Notes: generated by a model from the sequence alone, not told the origin. A stretch of 64,000 bases of DNA from WVZH01 sp034430895 (GCA_034430895.1 DAOUDW010000035.1:1-64000); one strand, 5' to 3'; counted from the first letter of the stretch, positions 9,241 through 18,005 are shown. A program made the numbers and translations.

Positions 9241-10023
9241 TTAAGTCTTTCTCCGCAATCGTTCGATTGCAGCTTTTAGGCTAACCCTCATACGTTCAAT
9301 CGATCGGGCGAGATCTTCCATTTCGTCGCCAGTTTCAGCGATAATGGGGCTCTCTAGATCGCCTCGGCTGATACTCTCGGCCGCCGAGCTGAGGTAGAGT
9401 GCTGCCCTCGTAAGGCCACGACTGATCGTCAAACCGCTCGATATGCCAATGATGATCCCAATGATGACGACGATAATGGCAACTCTCATAATGTCGATGA
9501 TCTGATTCTCCATAATATCGACGAGTTGTGTCAGCTCTACATCGGCAGCGGTAAGTAAATCGTCAATTGCAGGCTTGACGATCTGAATGAAGAATATATC
9601 GGCTTCGTCGAGTTCGAGTAATGCACCGGAAATATTGCTAGGGTTGGCTTCGTAGGTCGATTGTGCTTTATCCAGATATTGGTGGTAGAGCGTGACCGCC
9701 TGTTCAATTTCTGCAATCATATCTGAATATTGAGCCCCTGTATTATCAACGATAACCGTCCACTCTTGCATGTAGTCTTCTCGAGTGTCATTTGCTGCGA
9801 CTTCATCGCCGGTGGCAAAATGATGGCTCAATAAAGTTCGTTCCGTAAGCAGGAGCCTCATGCCTCTTTCCACCGATTCAATGGTTTGTTGTGCTTTAAT
9901 GGAATCTTGGGTAGCGTTGGTCAGTGTAGTGAATCCAATAAAAACGCCGACCCCGATCAAGGCCAACAAGACCAAAGGAATTCCGAAACCAAGTCCCAAT
10001 TTTCTCCCGATGGTCAATCTCAT
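9241..10023 (-). CDS. Membrane protein with MCP-like sensor and HAMP domain, no output domain
   Basis: A 260-residue protein laid out like the front of a chemoreceptor: short basic N-terminus, TM1 at about 9-31, a mostly helical extracellular region (about 32-175) resembling four-helix-bundle sensors, TM2 at about 178-198 (rich in Ile/Val), then a HAMP domain at 200-253 (GDLESP, GDEMEDLARSIERMR). It stops right after HAMP, with no methyl-accepting, kinase or cyclase domain. In this operon it would be the only membrane component and could pass a signal to the roadblock/GTPase proteins; that is inference. The AAGGAGAT site sits somewhat far upstream of the ATG. Confidence 0.82.
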   Translation of the reverse strand: MRLTIGRKLGLGFGIPLVLLALIGVGVFIGFTTLTNATQDSIKAQQTIESVERGMRLLLTERTLLSHHFATGDEVAANDTREDYMQEWTVIVDNTGAQYSDMIAEIEQAVTLYHQYLDKAQSTYEANPSNISGALLELDEADIFFIQIVKPAIDDLLTAADVELTQLVDIMENQIIDIMRVAIIVVIIGIIIGISSGLTISRGLTRAALYLSSAAESISRGDLESPIIAETGDEMEDLARSIERMRVSLKAAIERLRRKT

Positions 10024-10110
10024 CTTGTCTTAGATCTCCTTACTGTCATCGTAAATGACAAAGGGTAATTATAAATACCCTGCGTGGCGGAAAGATACCT
10101 GCCAGTCCTT

Positions 10111-10899
10111 CTAGATGCCTCGCAAAAGATCCAACATGATCTGTTGAAAATTCATGCGTTGTCCTTCGTCTTCGATTTCTGTGCTAACCTGTTCTACCAG
10201 ATCGGCGACCTTATTGCGCGGAAAGGATTCACGAGTTTCGTTTAAAGCCGCGATCTTCTCGTCAATGATCACAGGTCCTACGGGGCCAATCACTTCGATA
10301 AATTCATCGTTGAGACGATCGAAGAATTCGTTATCAATTGCAGTAACGGGAGGTGATTTCGATTCTTCGACAATCTCCAGCAATCCCGTCTTTACAAGTC
10401 CGGCAAGAACGTTTGCGGCTTCGAATTCTTCCCAGTCGAGAGATTTAGCGATTTCGGTGATAGTGCGGACTCCGTTTACCTGTGCGAGAACCTTCCATTC
10501 ATCGGGATCCAAGTTGATCGCACCGGTCGTCCCCTGGGAGAGATTGAAGATCGCCTGCATCGATGGAATGACGTTTTTGATCTTCTCCCAGCTCTCGATT
10601 CGTTTCTTCCCTTCGATGAGGAGCAACTCGGTCGCTGTTGCTATGGTTTGGTCTGGGGCTTCAACACTGCTGACGAAGTTGAAATTTCCACGTATCCATG
10701 ACAAGAGGGTGTAGAAGGCCTCTTCTCCGATTTGCACGCCAGCAACTGCGTGTATGATGTTGCCTTGCTGCAGGAAAATCTCGCCGGTGTTGGTCCCGTC
10801 GGACAAATCGAGTTTTCCTGTTTGACTCCCGGACTTCAATAGCTGAATGATGTTCGGGAGTGATAGTTGGTTTAGATCACCCCGTAAAGCTTCTGACAT
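10111..10899 (-). CDS. PATAN (DUF4388) domain protein
   Basis: A 262-residue protein. Residues 1-110 carry the DUF4388/PATAN pattern: LRGDLNQLSLPNIIQLL, TGKLDLSDG, GEIFLQQGNIIHAVAG, GEEAFYTLLSW..GNF. Residues 125-190 look like a winged-helix-like segment (LDPDEWKVLAQVNGVRTI, AANVLAGLVKTGLLE) often found after PATAN. The C-terminal 70 residues are unassigned and helical. PATAN domains occur in response regulators and roadblock/GTPase gene neighbourhoods and are thought to be protein-protein modules. The start ATG overlaps the stop of the preceding roadblock gene by one base (TAATG), so the two are probably translated together. Confidence 0.82.
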   Translation of the reverse strand: MSEALRGDLNQLSLPNIIQLLKSGSQTGKLDLSDGTNTGEIFLQQGNIIHAVAGVQIGEEAFYTLLSWIRGNFNFVSSVEAPDQTIATATELLLIEGKKRIESWEKIKNVIPSMQAIFNLSQGTTGAINLDPDEWKVLAQVNGVRTITEIAKSLDWEEFEAANVLAGLVKTGLLEIVEESKSPPVTAIDNEFFDRLNDEFIEVIGPVGPVIIDEKIAALNETRESFPRNKVADLVEQVSTEIEDEGQRMNFQQIMLDLLRGI

Positions 10900-11336
10900 T
10901 AAATAACTCCCTCATTAATTGATCGATATAAGCGCCAGGAGATATCATCGACATCATCTTCATTTACGATTCGGATGACCCGTTCTTCGGGGATGTTATC
11001 TCGTAGTTTGGTTTCAATGTCTGATTTCGAGAAGTTGACATTCAATGTCAACCGTAAAAGGGCGATATCAATATTCGGTTTGCACAAGACAACCAGTGCA
11101 GCTTGATTGAGATCGCGAATCAGAACTCGGAGTCCCTCATAGGTTAAGTCAATCTCATGAATACCATTCTGTATCCTGGCAGCTATTGCCTGCGTCACTT
11201 GACGACTGATCCCTCGCAGCGCGCCTATGTTAAGATTCACAGGAACGGCGTTAATGATCACATTTCCATGATTGTCGCATATGAACGATCCCTGAACTCC
11301 GTCCAATGCGTTGATCTCTGCTAGTACTTTATCCAT
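10899..11336 (-). CDS. Roadblock/LC7 domain protein
   Basis: A 145-residue roadblock/LC7 protein: an N-terminal helix (DKVLAEINALDGVQGSFICDNHGNVI), the central helix (LRGISRQVTQAIAARIQNG), then strands (EIDLTYEGLRVLIRDLNQAALVVLCKPNIDIALLRLTLNV). This MglB-like arrangement, with a helix before strand 1, differs from the roadblock proteins at 8146 and 8572. The acidic tail of about 45 residues is unassigned. It overlaps the next gene (10111-10899) by one base and begins 9 bp after the double-PATAN gene. Of the stand-alone roadblock proteins here it is the most MglB-like in proportions, so I would test it first as a GAP for the GTPase at 13185. Confidence 0.83.
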   Translation of the reverse strand: MDKVLAEINALDGVQGSFICDNHGNVIINAVPVNLNIGALRGISRQVTQAIAARIQNGIHEIDLTYEGLRVLIRDLNQAALVVLCKPNIDIALLRLTLNVNFSKSDIETKLRDNIPEERVIRIVNEDDVDDISWRLYRSINEGVI

Positions 11337-11345
11337 TTCGATCTC

Positions 11346-12356
11346 TTATTCAGCGATGAAGGAAAGGATAAATGGACCCAAGCCCAGCCGTTTGATCGTG
11401 TCGTCGTATTTATCCCTGACCGCTTTCATTTCGGTTTGGATTCTGCGTTCCAGATCTGCGGCGGCCGGCTCGCCGGCTAGTTGCTCAATGGTGCTGCTCA
11501 AGCAATCACTGAGACCTTTACTCAAATTCTTTGCATCACCACTGTATTGAATTCTGCCGTCTTTGTATTGGAACAATCCAGCGAAGGGATCTAGAAATGG
11601 ATAATCATTTGCCTTTTCGATCATGATGTATTTGAAAGCCTCAAGAAATTGGCCTTTGCCGATCGTGATGTCTGCCATTTTCTCGATTGTGCCGATTGTC
11701 TCTCCCCAGACTGCGAGTAATCGGGGCAGATCGAAGCCGGCTTCGATCTCTTCGCTTTCGGCGAACGAATCTTCGATTGCAGCGTTGTACACGTTGAAGG
11801 TCGCGCCCAGAACAGATGCGTTCTCGACGATGTGCGGGAGAATCGCGTCGCCGGAGATTGCTTCGTCCTGCATGGACAGGATACTCTCGATAACTTCACC
11901 ATTTTCTAGGAAAACGACAGCTACACCTTCTCCGTCAGTCATCTTGACTTCGATATAGCCCGTGTGTCCCTCGCTACTTAGCTTCGTAATCAGCTTCTCC
12001 AAGCTGGTGAAATCCGTGTTGAGATCCTTGTAGCGCACTTCACTTCTCACGGTGCTGGCAAGCATGGTCACTTTCTTCGCGGAGAGCCCATACACGCTGA
12101 TAGAGCCGTCTTTTTGATTGACTTTTGCCGTAATACTGCCGACGGCGTCGTGGCTGGTTCTCCTGCTGCCACCAGTTTCTTCGATGGCATTGATGATGTT
12201 CCCGCTGTCCAAAAATAATGCGGCCTCATAGTCCCAGAAACTGATATGCACGAATCCGGTGAAGCCGTTGGACTTGAGATCCAGCAACAACTTTCCGAAA
12301 CTCGTAAATGAGGTGTTCAAATTTTCGTATACGGGTTTTCCCTTTGGTAATAACAT
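11346..12356 (-). CDS. Protein with two PATAN-like repeats
   Basis: A 336-residue protein with an internal duplication. Residues about 12-75 (LNTSFTSFGKLLLDLKSNGF, then DSGNIINAIEE) and about 111-175 (LNTDFTSLEKLITKLSSEGH, then ENGEVIESILS) align with each other and resemble the PATAN/DUF4388 core. The C-terminal half (about 200-336) is helical and unassigned, with a roadblock- or DUF-like feel but no motif I can name. The ATG at 12356 follows AGGAGA. It is in the middle of the roadblock/GTPase run and separated from the next gene by only 9 bp. The repeats probably make it a two-site adaptor; that is inference. Confidence 0.72.
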   Translation of the reverse strand: MLLPKGKPVYENLNTSFTSFGKLLLDLKSNGFTGFVHISFWDYEAALFLDSGNIINAIEETGGSRRTSHDAVGSITAKVNQKDGSISVYGLSAKKVTMLASTVRSEVRYKDLNTDFTSLEKLITKLSSEGHTGYIEVKMTDGEGVAVVFLENGEVIESILSMQDEAISGDAILPHIVENASVLGATFNVYNAAIEDSFAESEEIEAGFDLPRLLAVWGETIGTIEKMADITIGKGQFLEAFKYIMIEKANDYPFLDPFAGLFQYKDGRIQYSGDAKNLSKGLSDCLSSTIEQLAGEPAAADLERRIQTEMKAVRDKYDDTIKRLGLGPFILSFIAE

Positions 12357-12447
12357 CGTAGTTCTCCTATGAGAGCTTATTTATGTCGAGGTGTTACCAG
12401 ATCGTCGACAATTGCTCGAATAGTTTCATCTCGGTCGGTTGAACGGA

Positions 12448-13158
12448 TCAATCCTTTTCATTTCGATGCCTTCTTTTCGTTACTTGTATCGCATTGGCTG
12501 TTGCACTCATGGATGTCTTTGGATCCATGGATAATGTTATGTAGTGTTTTTCAAATGGAAAGACGATCATCCGCCAATTTCCCCCGGACATAATTATTTG
12601 CTCGAGTGTTCCTGCGTTAAGGAGTATGCTCAATTCCTCCGCTCGTCGGCTAATAAAAGCCGCAAGAGCCGCTTTTGCCCCGGGATTATTTGTAGTTTCG
12701 TAACCAAGGACATCAGCATATTTTGAAGTGACGAGTGCACCATCTATGCCATTGATGCGGGTGAAGTCTTTTGCGATCCGTTGTGCTGCCTCGCGCTCTG
12801 CTTTACGCCGTTCCCGGTCCGCTTCATTGTCTCCATTACCCTGAGCAAGAGCTTGCTCGTCCATGCGCCGCAAACCTTCCAGCAGCAAATGTGACCAGCT
12901 GGTTTGTACGCTGCGTTTAGGTGCGCGTACGTCTTTCGTCAATTCAAACATTCCATCTTCCCAGGTAAGAAGTTCGAATATTACGTCTTCTCCTTCTTGC
13001 GAACCCAAGGTCATGTGGACAATGTCGCCTTCATCGAAGAAAACCGTTCCCTCTTGGTCCTGATGCTTCACAAGCAGGCGTGCTTGATTCATCTCATTGC
13101 AATTAATACTGATCAGACTGGATAAACTGATGTCGATAAGATTCCCCTGTACGGCCAT
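12448..13158 (-). CDS. PATAN-roadblock fusion protein
   Basis: A 236-residue two-domain protein. Residues 1-105 are PATAN/DUF4388 (GNLIDISLSSLISINC, GTVFFDEGDIVHMTLG, GEDVIFELLTWEDGMFEL). A charged helix (about 106-130, DRERRKAEREAAQRIAKD) leads into a roadblock/LC7 domain at about 130-215 (INGIDGALVTSKYADVLG, the helix AALAAFISRRAEEL, IVFPFEKHYITLSM). It begins 26 bp after the MglA-like GTPase gene. Pairing a GTPase with the next-door roadblock gene is the usual MglA/MglB arrangement, so this fusion is the most likely direct partner; PATAN could recruit a further protein. Confidence 0.82.
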   Translation of the reverse strand: MAVQGNLIDISLSSLISINCNEMNQARLLVKHQDQEGTVFFDEGDIVHMTLGSQEGEDVIFELLTWEDGMFELTKDVRAPKRSVQTSWSHLLLEGLRRMDEQALAQGNGDNEADRERRKAEREAAQRIAKDFTRINGIDGALVTSKYADVLGYETTNNPGAKAALAAFISRRAEELSILLNAGTLEQIIMSGGNWRMIVFPFEKHYITLSMDPKTSMSATANAIQVTKRRHRNEKD

Positions 13159-13184
13159 AATTAAACGCCTTTGATTGATATGAT

Positions 13185-13757
13185 TTAGAGTTGTTTGATT
13201 ACCAGGTTAATGACTGCTTTCAGTGTGTCGAATACACCATGTCCCTTGATGGCGGATGAACCCATACAAGGATAGCCGTTTATATTCATCCGTGCTTTTA
13301 AGTCGTCAGGTTGAATGATGTCTGGCAGATCCTGCTTGTTGAATTGTACAACGCAAGGAAATGAGTCAATGGGTGTTCCCAGTTGCTTAAGATAATCCTC
13401 AAGTGCTTTTAAGTCATTGATGTTATCGGCCAGGCGATCGCGTTGAGAATCGGCGACGAATACAACACCATCGGAACCCTGCAAAACGAGTTTCCGGCTT
13501 GCTTCGTAATAAACTTGGCCAGGAACAGTGTACAGACTGAATTTCGGTTTGAGGCCATTGATTTTGCCGAGTTCCAATTGCAGGAAATCGAAGAAAATTG
13601 TTCGGTCTTCCCGTGTTTTTAATGACACCAGTTCTCCACGCGAATTGGGATTGATATGTCCGTGGATAAACTGCAGATTGGTTGTTTTTCCGCTGCGAGC
13701 AGGGCCGTAGTAGACAATCTTGATGTGTAACTCACCCAGCTTTTGATTAATATACAT
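13185..13757 (-). CDS. MglA-like small Ras-superfamily GTPase
   Basis: A 190-residue small GTPase. P-loop GPARSGKT at 18-25, a TVPGQ switch motif at 77-81 in place of the DTAGQ of Ras (as in MglA), and NKQD at 140-143 for guanine specificity. The C-terminal SSAIKG matches the SAK-type G5. MglA proteins act as GTP switches controlled by roadblock GAPs such as MglB. I start at the ATG at 13757, preceded by GGAGGA at good spacing; a longer frame to 13799 lacks such a site and adds 14 residues not expected in the family. It lies between the receiver-roadblock and PATAN-roadblock genes, strongly implying a shared circuit. Confidence 0.92.
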   Translation of the reverse strand: MYINQKLGELHIKIVYYGPARSGKTTNLQFIHGHINPNSRGELVSLKTREDRTIFFDFLQLELGKINGLKPKFSLYTVPGQVYYEASRKLVLQGSDGVVFVADSQRDRLADNINDLKALEDYLKQLGTPIDSFPCVVQFNKQDLPDIIQPDDLKARMNINGYPCMGSSAIKGHGVFDTLKAVINLVIKQL

Positions 13758-13876
13758 CTTGGTGGTTCCTCCATCGTAAACATAAAAACACTTCATCATA
13801 CCGGCGCCATAAATTCAACATCAACATGTAGTGCTTTCTATCGAAAATGCGGAGCGTGTTCATCGATCTCATTTCG

Positions 13877-14845
13877 CTATCCTGCCTCATTGGTTTCTTC
13901 CAACTTGGAGGGGACAAGCCCCGCGTTCATTGCTTCATCAAAGGTGATTAATTCACCTGCACCGACATCGATGAGTATCTCCTTATCCAACAGCTGATCG
14001 AGTTCTGCGTTCATCGCCTCCGCTAAATCATTAGAATCGATCGTAACTTCATTTTGATCGGTGATTAGTGGAGCCAACTCGGCGGCTGTTTGTTTGGTGT
14101 AATGCCAGACAGCTCCGGGTTTGGTTTCCGAGCCGAAAATTACCACCAATAAGTATTCGCCATCCACATCGTGAGCGTAGATGTTGTATTCCGGCCCTTC
14201 GTGGAAGCTGGATTTGAAAACGGAATTGCTTTTTAGGATTCTCGCCAGCTCGGATGAAGCAGCGAAATTCGCAGCAACGAGCGCACTGATGTTGGATGTG
14301 TCCATTCCGCTGGTAAAGCCGGCGGTTTCAATTGTATAGCCGCTCGCGCTAAGCAGTAAGACGCAGGATGCGCCTGAGTCCGACTGTAATCGATTGAGAT
14401 GTTGTCGCAGCGGTTCATTTAGTTCTTGCATGTCGACTTGATCTATATCACTGTTGTTCACCGAACCGATGGCGTTTTCGACGATCCCGCGTATCTGTGC
14501 CATACTGAACGGCTTATCGATGAACCCTTCGAGATTCAATTCCTCAACGGATGCGTGTAGTTCCTTGTTGCCATATGCTGTTATTAAAACTACTTTCGTT
14601 TCGGGTGATACTTCTCTTACTGCTTTTGCAAGTTCCAGACCGTCCATCGTTGGCATCATGTAATCGGTGATGATCAACTCGTAGGGGCTTTGCTTGACTT
14701 TCTCAAGGGCATCCGCGCCACAACTTGCCGTGTCGACAATATATTCATCGCAAAGTTTGCTCAAGTAATTTGCCAGAGCTTTCAATATCTCATGCTCATC
14801 ATCAACGATGAGCAATTGTCTGGTGACTGTACCTTGAGTCGTCAA
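13877..14845 (-). CDS. Response regulator with receiver and roadblock domains
   Basis: A 322-residue protein: receiver 9-125 with D15/D16, phosphoacceptor D61 (IITDYMMP), T89 and K111; then a roadblock/LC7 domain at about 145-260 (SCVLLLSASGYTIETAG, NFAASSELARILK, FHEGPEYNIYAHDV); then an acidic tail. Such a fusion could let histidine-kinase phosphorylation change roadblock control of the GTPase encoded next. It is the first gene of the run, with TTG at 14845 as start, seven bases after GGGAG. Alternative starts were not seen in-frame before the receiver. The pairing with the nearby hybrid kinase is inferred from position only. Confidence 0.88.
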   Translation of the reverse strand: MTTQGTVTRQLLIVDDEHEILKALANYLSKLCDEYIVDTASCGADALEKVKQSPYELIITDYMMPTMDGLELAKAVREVSPETKVVLITAYGNKELHASVEELNLEGFIDKPFSMAQIRGIVENAIGSVNNSDIDQVDMQELNEPLRQHLNRLQSDSGASCVLLLSASGYTIETAGFTSGMDTSNISALVAANFAASSELARILKSNSVFKSSFHEGPEYNIYAHDVDGEYLLVVIFGSETKPGAVWHYTKQTAAELAPLITDQNEVTIDSNDLAEAMNAELDQLLDKEILIDVGAGELITFDEAMNAGLVPSKLEETNEAG

Positions 14846-15202
14846 GTTGGTACTCCCTAGATTTCATTCCCTTCAGTAATATTAAATCTAAGCTAAGGGT
14901 ACATCATAAGTGAGATAGTAGACCTTTCATTTGACTTGCAAAGTCCCCTCAATATCTGCCGTGGGTATGAGATTCGTACCTGTAGGCATTCGGGGAAGGA
15001 AATAAGACTTCACCAACCAGTGTTGTATAAATTGAAATGCGTGAACCTTAATTATATGCCGGATCACGTTTTGTGTAAAATGGGTAGAGAGGCGAATTTA
15101 CTGGATGGTTTAATTTTTCTGTAGGTTCAATGTGGTGTAGATTTATCCAAAGATTATCTATCCCGGATGAACAGGTGTACATTTTACAGTGGAGGAGACC
15201 AG
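14846..15202 (+). other. Intergenic region between divergent genes
   Basis: About 357 bp separate the roadblock/GTPase run (minus) from the aldo/keto reductase gene (plus). It should hold promoters for both directions. AT-rich stretches occur near 14880-14890 and 15045-15060, but I found no pair of -35 and -10 boxes at good spacing on either strand that I would defend. Short frames here have no family resemblance or start signals. No RNA gene or strong hairpin was seen. Confidence 0.5.
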
Positions 15203-16186
15203 ATGAAATATCAAGAGTTGGGACGAACGGGTTGGAAGGTATCTGTAATTGGTTTTGGGTCATGGGCGATCGGTGGAACTTGGGGGCCAGTTAAAGATGA
15301 CGAGTCACTTGCGGCATTACATCGCGCTGTCGATTTGGGTGTGAACTTCTTCGACACGGCCGATGTCTATGGAGACGGCCGCAGCGAAAGTCTACTTGCG
15401 GATCTACGCAAGCAGCGCGATGAGACTATTTATATCGCCACCAAGGCCGGTCGACGTCTGGATCCTCACACGGCCAGCGGATACAACCGCAAGAACCTGA
15501 CCAGTTTTGTGGAACGGAGCCTGAAAGAACTGCAGGTGGACTCGATTGACTTACTTCAGCTGCACTGTCCACCTACGGAAGTCTATTCCATGCCCGAAGT
15601 GTTCGGCATCCTTGATGATCTTGTCGCGGCCGGCAAGCTTCGCTATTATGGTGTCAGCGTCGAGAAAATTGAAGAAGCAATGAAAGCAATCGAGTATCCA
15701 AACGTTCAAAGTGTCCAGATCATATTCAACATGTTCCGTCATCGTCCGGCGGAGCTGTTCTTTGATCAAGCGCGGAAACGGAAAGTGGGGATTCTCGCCC
15801 GCGTGCCTCTCGCTTCCGGCTTGTTGACCGGCAAGATGAACCCCGGCACCAGGTTCGATGCCGATGATCATCGCGCATTCAATCGTCATGGAGAAGCGTT
15901 CGATCGCGGCGAGACGTTCTCCGGTGTCGACTATGAGACGGGTTTGAAAGCCGTGGAGGAACTCAAGGCGATTGTACCGGATGGGATGAGTATGGTGCAG
16001 ATGGCCCTGCGTTGGATCTTGATGTTCGACGCTGTGACCTGTGCCATTCCAGGCGCCAAGCGTATTTCCCAGGCCGAGGAAAATATCGCTGCAGCCGATT
16101 TGCCCGAACTTTCCGATGACGTGATGCAGAAAGTGGAGGATATTTACGACAAATACATTCGCGATCTCGTCCATCATTTGTGGTAA
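15203..16186 (+). CDS. Aldo/keto reductase
   Basis: A 327-residue NAD(P)H-dependent aldo/keto reductase. The catalytic tetrad is visible: D51 and Y56 in DTADVYGDG, K81 in IATKAG, H121 in LLQLHCPP. The tail (IPGAKRISQAEENIAA) is the cofactor-binding region typical of the YajO/Tas-like branch. Substrate is unknown; this branch reduces varied aldehydes and ketones, and some members serve as sugar or inositol dehydrogenases. I start at ATG 15203 because GGAGGAG lies just upstream; a frame upstream to 15167 lacks a site. The coding sequence is richer in G+C than the signalling operon before it. Confidence 0.9.
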   Translation: MKYQELGRTGWKVSVIGFGSWAIGGTWGPVKDDESLAALHRAVDLGVNFFDTADVYGDGRSESLLADLRKQRDETIYIATKAGRRLDPHTASGYNRKNLTSFVERSLKELQVDSIDLLQLHCPPTEVYSMPEVFGILDDLVAAGKLRYYGVSVEKIEEAMKAIEYPNVQSVQIIFNMFRHRPAELFFDQARKRKVGILARVPLASGLLTGKMNPGTRFDADDHRAFNRHGEAFDRGETFSGVDYETGLKAVEELKAIVPDGMSMVQMALRWILMFDAVTCAIPGAKRISQAEENIAAADLPELSDDVMQKVEDIYDKYIRDLVHHLW

Positions 16187-16207
16187 TTGCTGCCACTTGA
16201 GCCGAAA

Positions 16208-17344
16208 ATGCAAAAACCACAGGCAGCTTTCTTCCCATTCATTCTTGCGATCGGTCTGTCAAGCTGTTCCACTGCTACTCACTTGCAAGCCGTCGGAGAA
16301 TCGAGAGAGAGGGTTTCTGAGGCGCCTGTCGCTGAAACGGAAAAGCCGACTTCATTCCATCCTACGGAAACAGAGATCGTTCCAATCCCTACACCGAACT
16401 GGGATAACCTATGGGCGCCCTCGAGTTTCCCTGGTGACCATGTCTTAATCCTGGAAGAAAACCAGCCTTACTCCTATGAATTGCCATTTTATATGGGTAA
16501 GTTTTACGATTATAGTCCGGTGAATCATTGCATTCTTTTCGCAATCGATTTCCCCAATCACGGTGCGGGTCCGGGCTTGGTTGGAGTTGCTGTTAGTGAT
16601 CTATCAATTGCGATCCTGGATGATGGGGTTGTAGAGACATTGATCTTGGACGACGTGGTAGAGGCGTTGTGGTTTCCGGATGGTAATGCCTTCGCCTACA
16701 TTTTGGCTACGGATCAAACGTACGAATTGCACTGGCGATCGTTCGACGGTGTGGATCAGATAGTTGCAAAAGACGTTGCCTCCACGTGGAGCATCGCGCC
16801 ATCTGGACAGGCCGTCGCCTTCACCCGCGAATCCGGTTACGACATTGAAATTACACCAGGACTCTATATCGTGGATTTGGACACGGGGGAAGAATGGATG
16901 CTTGCCGATGTGGATCTACAAGGATGGGGGAGTGTGAACGATCGACCATTCTGGTCACCGGACAGTAGCGAGGTCATTTTGTCGTATTGGGCTGGCCCGG
17001 AGGAAGCCAGGTTGATCCTGGCGAGGGTCGATGGAACGGCGTCATTCGATCTGGTCTTGAGTCCGCAGCTCGAGAATGAATGGTGGGCTACGATTCGGAT
17101 TCCAAATATCGTTTGGTATCCCGACGGTGAACACCTGGTTGGTGCCTCAGCAATAATCTATGAATTGGATGGCCCCGATGCGCTTGTATATTATCGCATC
17201 GATCGTGATACAAACACGCTGGTAGAAGGCAAGTTGCTTGCTAAAGTCAGCGACTACGAAGATCTGATCGGTTGGGCGGAACCGGGTGTCTCTGTGTGGG
17301 CGTTCGTTGTCGGCGAAGGGTTTACAGAGGTATTCGTTCCGTAG
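16208..17344 (+). CDS. Lipoprotein with beta-propeller-like repeats
   Basis: A 378-residue exported protein. From ATG 16208 the N-terminus is a lipoprotein signal: basic start, hydrophobic AAFFPFILAIG, lipobox LSSC. A Thr/Glu/Pro-rich linker follows, then repeats of the TolB/WD40-like kind (VEALWFPDGNAFAYI, WSIAPSGQAVAFTR, PFWSPDSSEVILSY, IVWYPDGEHLVGAS). It would sit on the outer face of the membrane; function is unknown. Only a weak site precedes the ATG; a TTG at 16187 directly after the reductase stop would extend the frame by 7 residues. It shares layout with the lipoprotein at 49877-51472. Confidence 0.8.
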   Translation: MQKPQAAFFPFILAIGLSSCSTATHLQAVGESRERVSEAPVAETEKPTSFHPTETEIVPIPTPNWDNLWAPSSFPGDHVLILEENQPYSYELPFYMGKFYDYSPVNHCILFAIDFPNHGAGPGLVGVAVSDLSIAILDDGVVETLILDDVVEALWFPDGNAFAYILATDQTYELHWRSFDGVDQIVAKDVASTWSIAPSGQAVAFTRESGYDIEITPGLYIVDLDTGEEWMLADVDLQGWGSVNDRPFWSPDSSEVILSYWAGPEEARLILARVDGTASFDLVLSPQLENEWWATIRIPNIVWYPDGEHLVGASAIIYELDGPDALVYYRIDRDTNTLVEGKLLAKVSDYEDLIGWAEPGVSVWAFVVGEGFTEVFVP

Positions 17345-17392
17345 ATCGCATGCTTGTTGAAAATTAATAAGGAAATTTAGAGGGAGGATACA

Positions 17393-17911
17393 ATGACGGA
17401 AATAATTCCAGAAAGAATCCCGGATTGTGTAGTACGGCTTCTTGCTCGGCCTGAGTGGTATGTGGATCCGGGCATCGTGCGACGGGCGAAACTCAAACTG
17501 GCAAGTGGGGTGGTGGCGTTCCTGAGTAGTGAACGTTTTTCGAAGGGACGTGCCAAAGCGATTACACTGGGGAAGACGATCTACTTCTGTGGGATCGAAC
17601 AATTCCAGCCGCATACGCCAAGAGGTCTCGCACTGATCGCACATGAATTGAAACACATCGAGCAGTATGAGAGGGATAGATTATTGGGATTTTATGCCAG
17701 ATATCTATGGGGCTATATCCGACATGGCTATGGAAAAGAAATTGGGTATGAAGCCACTGCGTATGCTCTGGAAGCTGCTGTAAAGGCACATCTACAGGAA
17801 GAGTTTAGCGAAAATGCCGGCCAAAATCCCTGCATTCAAATGGGTGAGCCGCATACACCAAATCCGGAATTCGTATTAAAAGTGCCAGAGAGATTCGACC
17901 AATATCCTTAG
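17393..17911 (+). CDS. DUF4157-like (eCIS core domain) putative metalloprotease
   Basis: A 172-residue protein with HELKH at 84-88 (IAHELKHIEQY), the HExxH zinc signature in the DUF4157 context, preceded by ITLGKTIYFCG, the usual strand that introduces it. Family members are found with extracellular contractile injection systems, but no such genes are in this window, and stand-alone copies are common in this phylum. There is no signal peptide. The ATG follows GGGAGGATACA. Catalytic activity is not established for most of the family; a conserved downstream Glu (YEATAYALEA) may be the third ligand. Confidence 0.72.
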   Translation: MTEIIPERIPDCVVRLLARPEWYVDPGIVRRAKLKLASGVVAFLSSERFSKGRAKAITLGKTIYFCGIEQFQPHTPRGLALIAHELKHIEQYERDRLLGFYARYLWGYIRHGYGKEIGYEATAYALEAAVKAHLQEEFSENAGQNPCIQMGEPHTPNPEFVLKVPERFDQYP

Positions 17912-18005
17912 CCGTGTGCTTGTTGATTAATCAGTACAGCCTCTCTCCGCGGTATGATGAATGTAGTAAGGTTTTTCTTTATTATTGTCAGGATAGAGGT
18001 AGACC

